From: Pseudomonadota bacterium
GTDB taxonomy: Bacteria; Myxococcota; Myxococcia; Myxococcales; Anaeromyxobacteraceae
NCBI GenBank assembly: GCA_023419875.1
Contig: JAEZXM010000392.1
Span: 1-5,598 of the forward strand
Length of the DNA stretch: 5,598 bases
Direction of reading: 5' to 3'
A program made the translations under genes and the position numbers. Positions within the stretch are counted from its first letter, which is position 1, and each line of letters begins with the position of its first letter. The notes beneath the pieces were generated by a model that did no database searches, was not told the DNA's origin, and was given only the letters and a program-made list of their open reading frames with translations. Positions 5,580 through 5,598 of the stretch are shown here, one piece after another.

Positions 5580-5598
5580 GGAGGTTATCGAACATGGT
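5580..5598 (+). CDS. probable start of a further + strand gene, cut by window edge
   Basis: GGAGG at 5580-5584 is a strong Shine-Dalgarno, nine bases before the ATG at 5594-5596. Only the ATG and two further bases are in the window, so the product cannot be named and the call rests on this signal alone. It would be divergent from the HcaT-type MFS gene, with about 125 bases between the two starts for their promoters. That gap is GC-rich, and I see no convincing -35/-10 pair in it. The feature spans from the ribosome binding site; coding begins at 5594. Confidence 0.4.

Noticed and set aside
643..5595. A single minus-strand open frame of 1650 codons spanning most of the window
   Set aside because: Only 643 to about 2511 looks like protein. 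The upstream part is Arg/Pro/Glu-rich shadow of the + strand MFS gene, the minus-strand MFS gene in another frame, and intergenic DNA; stops are rare because of the GC content.

Overview
The window is very GC-rich, with a strong G/C preference at third codon positions, and is densely packed with bacterial genes. Base composition, the gene types (a Gly-rich Tim44-like membrane protein, DUF350, MFS carriers) and the compact layout suggest a high-GC member of the Myxococcota/deltaproteobacterial group or a similar environmental lineage. This is an inference from style; no phylogenetic marker is present.

Layout from left to right. (1) The 3' part of an alpha/beta-hydrolase gene on the + strand (1-630), cut by the window edge. 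(2) Facing it across 12 bases, a two-gene minus-strand operon: a small DUF350 membrane protein (2822-2550), then a 622-residue protein (2511-643). The latter has a signal peptide, a Hint (intein/hedgehog-type autoprocessing) domain, a polyglycine linker, one membrane segment and two tandem Tim44-like domains. (3) A 208-base divergent intergenic region (2823-3030) with a TATACT -10-like box for the operon and several short repeats. (4) A + strand MFS carrier of the FucP-like type (3031-4230). (5) A convergent minus-strand MFS carrier of the MFS_1_like/HcaT type (5468-4227), whose TAA stop shares the palindrome TTAA with the preceding gene's stop. (6) A divergent intergenic stretch, then a well-placed GGAGG and ATG at the right edge that probably begins another + strand gene.

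The most interesting object is the Hint-Tim44 protein. The Hint domain keeps the first Cys, the TxxH motif and the terminal His-Asn, but is followed by Lys instead of Cys/Ser/Thr. It sits inside the Gly-rich segment that usually separates the signal peptide from the membrane anchor in bacterial Tim44-like proteins. It therefore looks like an intein-like (BIL/Hint) insertion that could cleave or excise itself after export, leaving a membrane-anchored double-Tim44 protein in the cytoplasm. Its operon partner is a DUF350 membrane protein. The rest of the window (a hydrolase and two unrelated MFS carriers) has no evident functional link to this pair.

Both convergent gene junctions carry a GC-rich hairpin of about 10 bp whose loop contains the stop codon(s). 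These are the only terminator candidates, and neither has a T-tract. No tRNA, rRNA, CRISPR array or insertion sequence was seen.
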